DNA of 64,000 bases, from the NCBI RefSeq assembly GCF_010915725.1, contig NZ_JAAIJR010000016.1, forward strand, positions 1 through 64,000. Direction: 5' to 3'. The translations under genes and the position numbers were made by a program. The DNA comes from Thiorhodococcus mannitoliphagus (GTDB taxonomy: Bacteria > Pseudomonadota > Gammaproteobacteria > Chromatiales > Chromatiaceae). Numbering within the stretch: position 1 is the first letter of the stretch; each line of letters opens with the position of its first letter. Below are positions 1 to 8,440 of the stretch, piece by piece. The notes beneath the pieces were generated by a model. The model did not search any database, was not told the DNA's origin, and saw only the letters and a program-made list of their open reading frames with translations.

Positions 1-1
1 G

Positions 2-322
2 CAGCAAGACGTCCACGCCAAGATCCTTGCCCTGAACCTCGCCAGCATGGTTCGAGGACTCGCCCAGGTGCTCGCAACCCGCCGCCACGCCGCGCGCAAG
101 CATGCCTATCACGTCCGCTGGACCAGCAGCCTCTCGACCATGAAGCACACCCTGGTTCGACTACTGATCGGCACCTTACATCCTCCAACCACCTTGCTGA
201 CACAGGCCGTCCTCACGCTTTCCGATGCCGTCGAGGCGGTACGGCCAGACCGACAATTTCCACGCCGCAATCCCGGCAAGCTCAAGCCTGGATTCCACCC
301 GGCTTACTGCCGGGCGGCTTAA
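2..322 (+). CDS. IS4-type transposase, C-terminal end (starts before window)
   Basis: The reading frame is open from the left edge, so the true start is outside. The visible 106 residues begin QQDVHAKILALNLASM and end in a basic tail with RRNPGKLKPGFHP. This matches the C-terminus of IS4/DDE transposases, where a conserved helix of this type follows the last catalytic Glu and an Arg/Lys-Pro-rich tail closes the protein. The catalytic residues are not in view. The frame stops a short distance before a truncated ATPase gene on the other strand, so the IS probably inserted into that gene. Family level is reasonably sure; the exact IS cannot be named. Confidence 0.7.
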   Translation, partial: QQDVHAKILALNLASMVRGLAQVLATRRHAARKHAYHVRWTSSLSTMKHTLVRLLIGTLHPPTTLLTQAVLTLSDAVEAVRPDRQFPRRNPGKLKPGFHPAYCRAA

Positions 323-339
323 GTCCATGGCATTGGGAG

Positions 340-884
340 TGATCCTGACCGCCGGGGTGCGCGGCCATGAGTACCTCGTTGGCGAAGTTGTCGTACTCGT
401 CGATGAGCAGGTAGAGCTTGTGGGGGGTTCTGCGCACCGCGCCTAACAGAGACTCCAACGACGAGAGTGCATTGTGCGGATGCAATGAGATCGCACGTTT
501 CCAGTGCGATTGGTAGTCATCGATGCATTGATAGATTCTGTCGTTGATATGCTGATGCAGCGCCGCTTCGATGTCGCCGATCTCCCCATACGCGGCGACC
601 AGCGAGAAATCCCATTTCAGTACGAAGTATTGATTGTGCCGCCGTGTCGGGTGTTGCCCGACGGCGAGCGGACCGAAGAGCGCCTCGAACTGATCGGCGC
701 GGTTGAGATCGTAATAGTGCTCAAGCATGGAGAGCAGCAGGCTTTTACCAAAGCGGCGCGGGCGCAGGAAGATGAGTTGCCGTCCAGCGTTCTCGAGTGC
801 CGCCAAGCGGTCGGTGCGGTCGAGATACCAGTAACCCTCCTGCCTCAGGGTGCCAAAATCGCTCAGACCATAGGGAAAGTGCAT
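340..884 (-). pseudogene. AAA-ATPase-like protein, 3' end cut by IS insertion
   Basis: The N-terminal ~175 residues match the AAA-ATPase-like family (PF09820 type). It starts MHFPYGLSDF and has a P-loop-like segment RPRRFGKSLLLSML in the form typical of these proteins, and LLIDEYDNFAN as Walker B. Full-length members are usually 500 residues or more and end in a PD-(D/E)XK nuclease domain. Here similarity stops after NEVLMA and the frame runs into the IS end and a stop near 282. The product would lack the C-terminal domain. The boundary at about 340-360 is inferred from where the sequence stops looking like the family. Such genes are often mobile and found in many copies in Chromatiaceae. Confidence 0.7.
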
Positions 885-998
885 GGGCGCTCAACTCCTG
901 GGGCGAGATCGGAATTCAAGCATAGCACGGTCGCTGCGACCCTCTCGGCGCCCCTCGGCGCTATTGACAAGCCTTCCCTGGCTTGCACGGACTCAGGG

Positions 999-1440
999 TT
1001 AATCCTGCGGCGGATTGTCCTCAATCACCTGCGCCTCGGTGCTGACCGGGTTGAGGGCGCCGACGGCTCGCCACCAGAGTTCGGCGCCGCTAGGAGCCTG
1101 TCCGACTTGGGGGGATCGAAGCGAGGAAGTGGGAGAGCGAGGCCATTTCGTTCCGGTTTTGAGGCGCATAGTGGTTCTATGTAACGAAAAAGCGGGGCGA
1201 AAGGGACCGTTCTCCCGATTCCGCAGCCGATTCATCCTAAGTCGGACAGGCTCCTAGGGGCTGAACCCCAGGCGCAGATCCAGCACAGATGGCGGTCAGG
1301 GTGGCGTTGGGGCCATGGAGTTGCAGCCAGCAGGAGGCGTCCGCGTCCGACACGCTGGCCCGATAGCCCAGATAGGCGCCATCCGGACTCAGCGAGATCG
1401 AGGCTGCTTGGTCGCGCAGCCCATAGGGAATGGGAGACCT
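999..1440 (-). pseudogene. remnant of an unrecognised gene, interrupted by the 166-bp element
   Basis: On the minus strand a frame ending at about 1257 contains SLSPDGAYLGYRASV followed by DASCWLQLHG, protein-like rather than random. On the other side of the 166-bp element a second frame reads GAELWWRAVGALNP and ends in EDNPPQD and a stop at 999. The two frames come into register if exactly 166 bp (the TAGG...CCTA element) is removed. This suggests one gene's 3' end with an insertion. No start or 5' part is seen. I do not recognise the family. Upstream, from 1441 to 1730, no gene is evident; there is a GTGGGAGC/GCTCCCAC hairpin at 1507-1525 and a 13-bp direct repeat at 1429-1441 and 1464-1476. 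Confidence 0.3.
1091..1256. repeat. 166-bp MITE-like element, copy 1
   Basis: The element has terminal inverted repeats TAGGAGCCTGTCCGACTT and its complement and is preceded by C and followed by G, so CTAG stands at both ends. Near-identical copies lie at 24266-24431 and 33576-33741, both in the opposite orientation. It is too short to code a transposase and is probably mobilised in trans. This copy sits in a gene remnant. Confidence 0.85.
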
Positions 1441-1730
1441 GGTCAGCTGTCTTGGTTTGCAATAATGGGAGACCTGCCCCTTCTCGGTGACCCAAACGCA
1501 CCACCGGTGGGAGCGCCGCTCCCACTGCGGGCTGCACGATGTCGATTCAAGCGAGCAGGCGATCCGATGATCAAGGCCGCATGGAGAGACGACCAACCCC
1601 GGACGCGATAAGAGGGGCCAGCGGCAGGGATGGTCGTGGAAGCATGGCTGTGGCAGTCTAGCGAAACGATCTCGCGATGGGCGAGCGGCGACGGAGATGT
1701 GAAGTAGGCCCTTACCGCTAGGTGACAAGG

Positions 1731-4700
1731 ATGAACGAGACGCGACATCTCGAGCGACGGCGTTATCTCCGCCATGGCGTCGAACTGATGGGGAAAACCC
1801 TAACGCCGGACGGACAGGGCGTGCCTTTCAGCGTACTCGACATCTGTCTAGGCGGCCTGCGACTGAGCACAATGGAAGCGACCGCGCACCTGGGGTGGCG
1901 TAACGGCGAGCGTCACGACATCCAGATACAGCTTGCCGAGGATGGGCAGGTGCTGGAGGCCACCATTGAAGTCCTTTGGCGCGACGAGAGCCTCATTGGC
2001 GCGCGCTTTACGGGGCTGAAAGAGCCCGAACGACAGCGCCTTTCGGTCTTTGTCGTGGGACTCCGAGGCGACCACCGAAGAGACTGGCAGCCGCTTGATC
2101 GAGAGGCGGCAGCAGCGGCCAAGGGCATCCTACTCGATCTCGTCTCCCAGCACTTGCCCTCACTGCTCAGCCGCATGCTCGAGCGAACACTTGCAGCGCT
2201 CTGGCAGCGCCAAGAGCATGCCCCAAGCGCTGTGACACAGGCGGTCTGGGAGAACGACCTCTCACTCCTCACCGACCAGCAGCTGCAGGAGCGCCTGCCG
2301 CAGGCGATCCTGGCTGCGGTGCTCGAAAACCTCGAGCAACTCGATGTCATTGAGGTTGCCTCCCCCGCAACCGCCCAGGCCCAGGACATGGGCACCTCCA
2401 ATCAACTGGCGCTATTGGATCCCGAGATCTTCGAAACCTGGCTCGTCAAGTTGGACTGCGCCGAGCGCCTCGCTGAGACGTTGTCCGAGCCACTGAGCGA
2501 TCTCTGTTCGCGCACCGCCCCATGGTGCGATGACAGCAAGCTCGCCATCATGCCCCTCAGGTTCATTGAAATCCTTGTGCAGGCATTGACTGAAATCGGG
2601 ATGAGTGACGTCGTGCTGCGACCACTCCTCTTGTGTGCCAGAGCCCACGTCAGCGAGGCCCTTTGGGAATTGTATCGAAGCCTCCTGCAAGCCATCCCAG
2701 CGCCAGGCGGCACAATGACGAAGCGCCCCGCAGCCACTGGCGCCGAACCGGGCGGGCGCCCCGGCAACTCAGCCGTCAGTGCGCAGACATCCGAGGACGC
2801 AGCGATAGCGCAGCCGGTCTTGAGCGCCGCGTCCGAGATCGATCATGCTGTCAGCGATCAAGGCCCCACAGCCGCCGCCCCTGAGACAGGCATGGACTTC
2901 TCAGGGATGCTCGAGGGCTTACACAGGCTGGCGCTCGATCCATCTTCCCAGCCGCCACCAAGTATCAATGTCGAATCCATGGCCGCTTGGCGGCACTGGG
3001 TGGAGGGCTTGGGCGCTGAGCAGTTGAAGCGACTCCCATCCCGGCGCCTTCACGAGCGCGCCTCGCTCGCCGAGCGCTTTCTCGCGGAGATGCTCGCAGA
3101 CGAGGCCGTGGTACCTGGCTTCAAAGGGATCGTCGAGCGACTTTCGCTGCATCTGCTCGCGATGGCGATCGATGAGACGGACGCCTTGGTCGCTGAGACC
3201 CATCCACTGACCAACATCATCGACCTCTTGGACCAGATCTCGCGCTTTCTTCCGAATGGCCGGCGTGATCATCCGGCCTTTCATCAGGAGTTTGACAAGC
3301 TCGTTCAGCGCACGGCCGCGACCAACGCCCATGATCAGAGCGCACTCAGCCGTCTCGCGGAGCGACTCAACGCCGTTGAGGCCCACCTCTCTAGCTTGTC
3401 TCGCTCGAGTCTCTCGCATGGCGCGCAACGCTGTGCCTTGGATGAGCGGGCACGATTGGCCCGCGAGCATGTTCGTGAGCAGCTCAACCGCGCCTTCACC
3501 GGGAGACGCATCCATCGAACCCTATGGGAGCTGCTCGATCTCGCATGGCGCAGCCTGCTGGAGTCGCTGTGCATCGACGCTGATTTAGACGCGGATTCAG
3601 AGCCCGAGTCTTGGCAGCGTCACTGGGATCTGCTGTGGGATGTCCATCTCGCCACGGGTGGTGACCGCGACCCTGGAGATCGCGCACCTGCCAATCCGGA
3701 ACGGGTCCTGCAGCAGGTCCGCCAGATCTTGAAGGGCCGCGATGTCCCTCAGCATGTCATCGATCCTCTCATCGCAGGGATTGAGGTAGCGATTCAGCAC
3801 GTCGACACAGACAGCATGCCGGCGGAGGAGTATCGGACGTTCGCGAAGCTCGAGCCAAGCCCGGGCGATGAGCCCGACACACCGCCGCTCGGTCTCGACG
3901 AGGAGCGCTGGCGGAGTGGAAGCCAAGTGGTGGATGCCGTCTCGATTGGCGCGATCCTTTGGCTCAGAGACAAGGATTCCTTGAGGGCGATGCGGCTGAT
4001 CTGGCGCAGCACCGATGGCTCGCGCCTTGGGCTCGCCGACCCGCTCAGCGATAAGCGGATCAAAGTGCTGCGACGCAGTCAGCTTGTGAAGGCCCTTCTG
4101 AAAAGCCGCGCGAAGACCCAGCCAACCGCGGATCAAAAGCTGACACAACGTTGCGAGGAAGCGCTACTCACGCGCTTTCAAGCCCGGCTGCAGCCCATCC
4201 GGGAGGCTCAGGCAATGCCTGAGCCGGCAACACATGCGCGGATGCGCGCGCTCCTTGCCGAGATGCTCCTGGCTACCGAAGAAAGCCGTTCCAGGACGCT
4301 TCTCGGGGTTGTTGAGCTAGACCGTTTTGAATTCCTATCCGCGCACCACGGACTGCGCTTAGAGCAAGAGATCATGGCAGCCGTCGCCGCCATTGTGGCT
4401 CAGCAGCTGCCCGACCTGCGCTGTGTCGCTGATCTCGGCAAGGGCCGCTTCGGGCTCCTTCACTCAATCGCGCATCGCAGCGAGGCTGCGGAGCTTGGGG
4501 AGCGACTGCGCGCCCGCATTCAAGCGGACCTGCTCAAGACACTGGCCCTGGATCTCAGGCTCTCCCTGAGCCTGGGTTTAGCCTTACCCGAGGAAGGTCG
4601 TGACGATGCGGAGTCGCTGCTTTCCGCAGCGAACCTCGCCTGTCTGGCCGCACGGCATCAAGGTGGGGATCGCACGGTACTCTTTGGCGAAGGTGATGCG

Positions 4701-5501
4701 GCGATCCAAGAATATCTGGCACAGATGCGCACCTTCATCAGTGCGGAATCTGCGATCAAGGCGCAGCGAAACCGGTTGCGCTGTCAACGGATTGTCCCGA
4801 TTGATCCAGCATCGGGCGACACGCACCACCACGAAATCCTCTTGAGCGTCTACGAGGAAGATGGCTCGCCGATGGCGCTGTTGGACTTTATTTCCGCCGC
4901 CGAGTCATTGCAGCTGATGCGCGAAGTCGATGCGCAGGTGATTGCCGCAACGCTCGAATGGCTGCATCGGCATCCGCAGGAGGCCCTTGAGCTGGGAGGT
5001 GTCGCCATCAACTTGTCCGGCCAGTCCTTGAGCGACCCTAGACTCGTTGAGTCGATTCGCGAACAGCTCGAACGCTGGGCGATTCTGCCCCAGCAAGTAA
5101 GCTTCGAAGTCACGGAAACCGCAGCCATCGCCGATCTCGACTGCGCCATCACCCTCCTCACGGGGCTACGCGCCATGGGCTGCCGCATCGCACTCGATGA
5201 CTTCGGCTCTGGTCTCTCCTCCTACGATTACTTGAAGCGTCTCCCGGTCGACTACGTCAAAATCGATGGCACCTTCATCAAGGACATCCTGAACAGTCCC
5301 GAGGACCGCGAGATCGTGCGCTCCTTCAACACCATCGCCCATTTCATGGGGAAGCAAACGATCGCCGAGTATGTCGAGAACGCCGACATTCTCGCCGCTC
5401 TGCACGAAATCGGTGTCGACTACGCGCAAGGATATGGGATCGAGAGACCGCGGTTTCTGGACGAGCATGCGAAGCCTGAGACAAGGGCTGCGATGCCATG
5501 A
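1731..5501 (+). CDS. PilZ / DUF1631-like / degenerate GGDEF / EAL protein
   Basis: A cyclic-di-GMP protein of about 1256 residues. The N-terminal ~110 residues are a PilZ domain with ERRRYLRH (RxxxR c-di-GMP motif) and DICLGGLRL (D/NxSxxG-like). A long helical middle (about residues 120-800) resembles DUF1631. A GGDEF-like domain follows with GKGRF where the active-site GGDEF should be, so cyclase activity is unlikely. The C-terminal EAL domain keeps the catalytic set: E in HEILLSV, N in INLSGQ, E in FEVTET, DD in LDDFGSG, K in YVKIDG, E in IAEYVEN and Q in YAQGYG. It is therefore probably an active phosphodiesterase that senses c-di-GMP through PilZ. A GTG at 1722 is also possible; ATG 1731 has AGGTG about 6 bp upstream. 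It stands alone, without an operon partner. Confidence 0.85.
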   Translation: MNETRHLERRRYLRHGVELMGKTLTPDGQGVPFSVLDICLGGLRLSTMEATAHLGWRNGERHDIQIQLAEDGQVLEATIEVLWRDESLIGARFTGLKEPERQRLSVFVVGLRGDHRRDWQPLDREAAAAAKGILLDLVSQHLPSLLSRMLERTLAALWQRQEHAPSAVTQAVWENDLSLLTDQQLQERLPQAILAAVLENLEQLDVIEVASPATAQAQDMGTSNQLALLDPEIFETWLVKLDCAERLAETLSEPLSDLCSRTAPWCDDSKLAIMPLRFIEILVQALTEIGMSDVVLRPLLLCARAHVSEALWELYRSLLQAIPAPGGTMTKRPAATGAEPGGRPGNSAVSAQTSEDAAIAQPVLSAASEIDHAVSDQGPTAAAPETGMDFSGMLEGLHRLALDPSSQPPPSINVESMAAWRHWVEGLGAEQLKRLPSRRLHERASLAERFLAEMLADEAVVPGFKGIVERLSLHLLAMAIDETDALVAETHPLTNIIDLLDQISRFLPNGRRDHPAFHQEFDKLVQRTAATNAHDQSALSRLAERLNAVEAHLSSLSRSSLSHGAQRCALDERARLAREHVREQLNRAFTGRRIHRTLWELLDLAWRSLLESLCIDADLDADSEPESWQRHWDLLWDVHLATGGDRDPGDRAPANPERVLQQVRQILKGRDVPQHVIDPLIAGIEVAIQHVDTDSMPAEEYRTFAKLEPSPGDEPDTPPLGLDEERWRSGSQVVDAVSIGAILWLRDKDSLRAMRLIWRSTDGSRLGLADPLSDKRIKVLRRSQLVKALLKSRAKTQPTADQKLTQRCEEALLTRFQARLQPIREAQAMPEPATHARMRALLAEMLLATEESRSRTLLGVVELDRFEFLSAHHGLRLEQEIMAAVAAIVAQQLPDLRCVADLGKGRFGLLHSIAHRSEAAELGERLRARIQADLLKTLALDLRLSLSLGLALPEEGRDDAESLLSAANLACLAARHQGGDRTVLFGEGDAAIQEYLAQMRTFISAESAIKAQRNRLRCQRIVPIDPASGDTHHHEILLSVYEEDGSPMALLDFISAAESLQLMREVDAQVIAATLEWLHRHPQEALELGGVAINLSGQSLSDPRLVESIREQLERWAILPQQVSFEVTETAAIADLDCAITLLTGLRAMGCRIALDDFGSGLSSYDYLKRLPVDYVKIDGTFIKDILNSPEDREIVRSFNTIAHFMGKQTIAEYVENADILAALHEIGVDYAQGYGIERPRFLDEHAKPETRAAMP

Positions 5502-5529
5502 AGCAAGGGGTTGTCCCAGGCAAGGGCGG

Positions 5530-5610
5530 TAGGGCGAATGCCCGCAGGGCGATCCGCCAACGACGCCAACCGCAACGCCGACGGTGGAACCGCTTTGCGT
5601 TCCACCCTAC
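5530..5610. repeat. GTAGGG...CCCTAC palindromic repeat (single copy)
   Basis: An imperfect stem-loop begins GTAGGGCGAATGCCCGC and ends GCGTTCCACCCTAC in the gap between the c-di-GMP gene and the response regulator. The outer ends resemble the hairpins at 38361, 57194 and 63066 but the core is different. No gene is seen in 5502-5754. Confidence 0.5.
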
Positions 5611-5754
5611 AAGGTGATGCCGTCGCGATGGTCGAAGTGATGATCGAGGTCTTCCAGGACGAGACAGCGGATCTGGGGCAAGGGCCGCGGCGGCCGACGA
5701 TGGAATGAGTCGAATGCAATGGGAAACCGCTCCACCCTGGGTTAGGGTATCGGC

Positions 5755-6435
5755 ATGTACCTGCTGATCATCGAGGACAACCCGGACCTCGCGGGCAACC
5801 TCAGCGACTTCTTCGACGCGCGCGGCCACCGGGCAGATCTGGCGCAAAACGGCCTCGCCGGGCTCAGCTTCGCGCTCGAGCACGACTATGACGTCATGGT
5901 GCTGGATCTGATGCTGCCCGGCATGAATGGACTGGAGGTCTGCCGCAGACTGCGCGACGCCGGGCGGGATCTGCCGGTACTCATGCTCACCGCGAGGGAT
6001 ACCTTGTCCGACAAGCTCGCGGGCTTCGAGCATGGCGCGGACGACTACCTCATCAAGCCCTTTGCCCTGCCCGAGTTGGAGGCCCGCCTGACCGCGCTAG
6101 TCAGACGGGCGAAACGCGCCATGCCGCGCACGCTGCTGCGGGTCGGCAACCTGACCTTCGACCCGGATCGGCTGCGTGTGGAGCGCGCCGGCCGACGGAT
6201 CGAGCTAGCCCCGATTCCGCTGCGCATCCTGCAACTGCTGATGCAGCGCGCGCCCGGAGTCGTGCGCCGGGAGGAGATCGCCCGGGAGATCTGGGGGGAA
6301 AATCCACCCGACAGCGACGCCCTCCGCGCCCATGTACACGCACTGCGCAGCGCCCTGGATCGCGAGGAGGAGCCCCCCTTGCTGCATACCATCCGCGGCA
6401 TCGGCTATCAGCTCGCGGAGCCCGATGACCGCTAG
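5755..6435 (+). CDS. OmpR/PhoB-family response regulator (QseB/PmrA-like)
   Basis: A 226-residue two-domain transcription regulator. The receiver domain starts MYLLIIEDNPDLAGN, has the phospho-acceptor Asp in VMVLDLMLPGMNG, a Thr in MLTARD and Lys in YLIKPFAL. The C-terminal winged helix ends TIRGIGYQLAEP, the normal OmpR-family ending. The downstream histidine kinase overlaps its last 11 bases, so the two are co-translated. A pair of TTAAC half-sites 11 bp apart in front of the next gene (7871-7887) is a plausible target. The inducing signal cannot be read from sequence. Confidence 0.92.
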   Translation: MYLLIIEDNPDLAGNLSDFFDARGHRADLAQNGLAGLSFALEHDYDVMVLDLMLPGMNGLEVCRRLRDAGRDLPVLMLTARDTLSDKLAGFEHGADDYLIKPFALPELEARLTALVRRAKRAMPRTLLRVGNLTFDPDRLRVERAGRRIELAPIPLRILQLLMQRAPGVVRREEIAREIWGENPPDSDALRAHVHALRSALDREEEPPLLHTIRGIGYQLAEPDDR

Positions 6436-7765
6436 GCGCAGCCTGCGCCGCCGCGTCGCCGTGACCCTGGCGGTCTTCAGCGCCATGGTCAGCCTGACGC
6501 TCGCGACCTTCATGTATGTCGCCTCGCACGACCTCGAACGGCGCCTGGTCGACGACACCCTAACCGCAGAGTTGGACGACTATGTCGCGCGGCGCCAGCG
6601 CAATCCCCAATCTTTGCCTGAGCGCACGGCGACCATTCGCGCCTTTGTCGTCGCGCCTCAGGGCGGCACGGCGCCGGTCCCTCCGAAAGTCGCAGCGCTC
6701 GGTCCAGGCAGCCACGAACTCACCCTGGACGGAACGCCCTATCGGGCGGCGGTGCGCGTCGTCGAGGATCAAAGGTTCGTCGTCCTCTTCGACGTCAGCG
6801 CACTTCAGCGACGGGAGCATGTCTTCTTGCTGCTGCTCGCCGCGAGTGTCCTACTGGTGACGCTTGCCTCCGCGCTGGCCGGACGCTGGCTGGCCTGCAT
6901 CGTCGTCGCGCCGGTGACCGCACTGGCGCGGCGCGTCTCCGCACAACGGCCGGAAGACCCGCCACGCGCACTCGCGGGAGAGTTTCCCTGGCAAGAGGTG
7001 CAGCAGCTCGCGACGGATTTCGACGGCTACCTGACCCGCCTGCACGATTTCATCGAGCGTGAGCGCTTCTTCACCGCAGACGTCAGTCACGAGCTGCGCA
7101 CACCCCTCACGGTGGTGGCCGGCGCCGCCGAGCTGCTGCAAGCGGATCCTGGTTTGGACGAGCGCAACCGCTCGCGCGTGACGCGGATCGCGCGTGCGGT
7201 GGCCGAGATGCGGGAGATGACCGAGGCATTGCTTGCCCTTGCACGCGAGCAGGAAGTTCGCTCAGAGCGCCCGCTGGACTGCGATGTCGCAGCCGTGGCC
7301 GAAGAACTGGTCCAGCGCTACCGCAATCTCTTTCCGGACAAGCCGGTCGAACTCATGCTGGAGATCGCTGCGCGCCCGCGCCTGCAATCCGATCGGGCCG
7401 TGCTCTCGATGGTGCTGGGCAATCTGCTGCGCAATGCCCTCGCCTTCACCCAAGAGGGTCATGTCAGGCTGCGCATCGAGTCCCTGCTCGTTGCCATTGA
7501 GGACACTGGGTCCGGACTCGATCCCGCAACCGGTCAGGATCTCTTCCGACCCTTCGTACGCGGCAGCGACAGCCGCGGCGCCGGACTTGGACTTTCACTG
7601 GTCCAGCGGCTCTGCGCGAAGGAAGGATGGGAGGTGCAGCTGAGCAACCGCCAGGCCGGCGGCACAAGCGCCCGTCTGCGATTCACCGGAAGCAACGCGG
7701 TTGATTCATCCTCAGGCCGAGACAATCGTCTTAGCCAGGCGTCCTGCCAGAGGCTCGATCAATGA
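6425..7765 (+). CDS. sensor histidine kinase
   Basis: A 446-residue membrane kinase starting MTARRSLRRR, overlapping the response regulator. A first membrane segment (about residues 10-30), a periplasmic part of ~110 residues, a second segment near residues 140-160 and a HAMP linker are followed by the H-box DVSHELRTPL, the N-box LLRNALAF, the G1 box IEDTGSGLD and the G2 box GAGLGLSL. It should autophosphorylate on the H-box His and pass phosphate to the neighbouring regulator. The longer open frame upstream is only a shadow within the regulator gene. Confidence 0.92.
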   Translation: MTARRSLRRRVAVTLAVFSAMVSLTLATFMYVASHDLERRLVDDTLTAELDDYVARRQRNPQSLPERTATIRAFVVAPQGGTAPVPPKVAALGPGSHELTLDGTPYRAAVRVVEDQRFVVLFDVSALQRREHVFLLLLAASVLLVTLASALAGRWLACIVVAPVTALARRVSAQRPEDPPRALAGEFPWQEVQQLATDFDGYLTRLHDFIERERFFTADVSHELRTPLTVVAGAAELLQADPGLDERNRSRVTRIARAVAEMREMTEALLALAREQEVRSERPLDCDVAAVAEELVQRYRNLFPDKPVELMLEIAARPRLQSDRAVLSMVLGNLLRNALAFTQEGHVRLRIESLLVAIEDTGSGLDPATGQDLFRPFVRGSDSRGAGLGLSLVQRLCAKEGWEVQLSNRQAGGTSARLRFTGSNAVDSSSGRDNRLSQASCQRLDQ

Positions 7766-7870
7766 GCACGGCGCCCTGCCGTGATCGGACGTCGTCGCGG
7801 TGGGGTGCCCGACTCATGATCGATGCGAAGGAGCTGCTGACTGACGCCAAGCGCACTCAATCCGCGCCGT

Positions 7871-7887
7871 CTTAACGCTCCATTAAC
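7871..7887. promoter_or_regulatory. tandem TTAAC half-sites, OmpR-family type
   Basis: CTTAAC, 5 bp, ATTAAC: two half-sites one helical turn apart, the spacing used by PmrA/QseB-type regulators. An inverted GTTAAG follows at 7918-7923. They lie between the two-component operon and the small membrane protein gene. Assignment to the adjacent regulator is inference. Confidence 0.4.
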
Positions 7888-7968
7888 CTTCCCTTGTCAT
7901 TCCCTTCACCCTGCCTTCGTTAAGCTGACGTGATTCCCGAGACAGCAGCCCTAACAGTGAGGCGCTCC

Positions 7969-8331
7969 ATGAATCACACGCAGGCCATGAATCACACTCA
8001 GGTCTCCGAGACAGCCTCGTCCGCGCAAGGACCACTGGCGAAAACCCTCTGGCATCTCCCCCTGATCTTTGCTGGCTTGATCGCAGCCTATGAACTCGAG
8101 ATCGGCCATTTAGCAATAGCCGGCCTCGCAGCCGGATTGTTGGTCGCCTTTCAGGCCCGCATGGACAAAGCCGATGGGACCCGCGCCACCAACACCCGCC
8201 TGTCCAAGCTCGCCAGGGGCGATGGTGGCAGCCGTGCGGCCAGTGAACCGCTAATCATGCGTGGTGCGGGACGCAGCGTGCTCGACGGCGGAAGCCTGGA
8301 ACATCGTCAGCGCGAACTCAAGAGCACTTGA
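7969..8331 (+). CDS. small membrane protein of unknown function
   Basis: A 120-residue frame whose chosen ATG follows TGAGGCGCTCC, an acceptable ribosome site. The N-terminus contains the duplicated MNHTQ motif. A hydrophobic stretch from LWHLPLIFAGL to LAAGLLVAF suggests one or two membrane segments, and the C-terminus is basic and polar. No family is recognised. It follows a two-component operon and a tandem TTAAC site, so it may belong to that regulon. An upstream GTG at 7930 is possible but lacks a clear ribosome site. The gap 8332-8440 shows nothing. Confidence 0.5.
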   Translation: MNHTQAMNHTQVSETASSAQGPLAKTLWHLPLIFAGLIAAYELEIGHLAIAGLAAGLLVAFQARMDKADGTRATNTRLSKLARGDGGSRAASEPLIMRGAGRSVLDGGSLEHRQRELKST

Positions 8332-8440
8332 AGGACTTTCCCGAACCGCCCCAAGGTCCGCGCAGCCTGATGCCGAAAAGCAGACGACGACCCAGGAGAT
8401 TTCGCCCCTGGGTCAGTCCGTGGATGAGCTGGGTCGCTCT

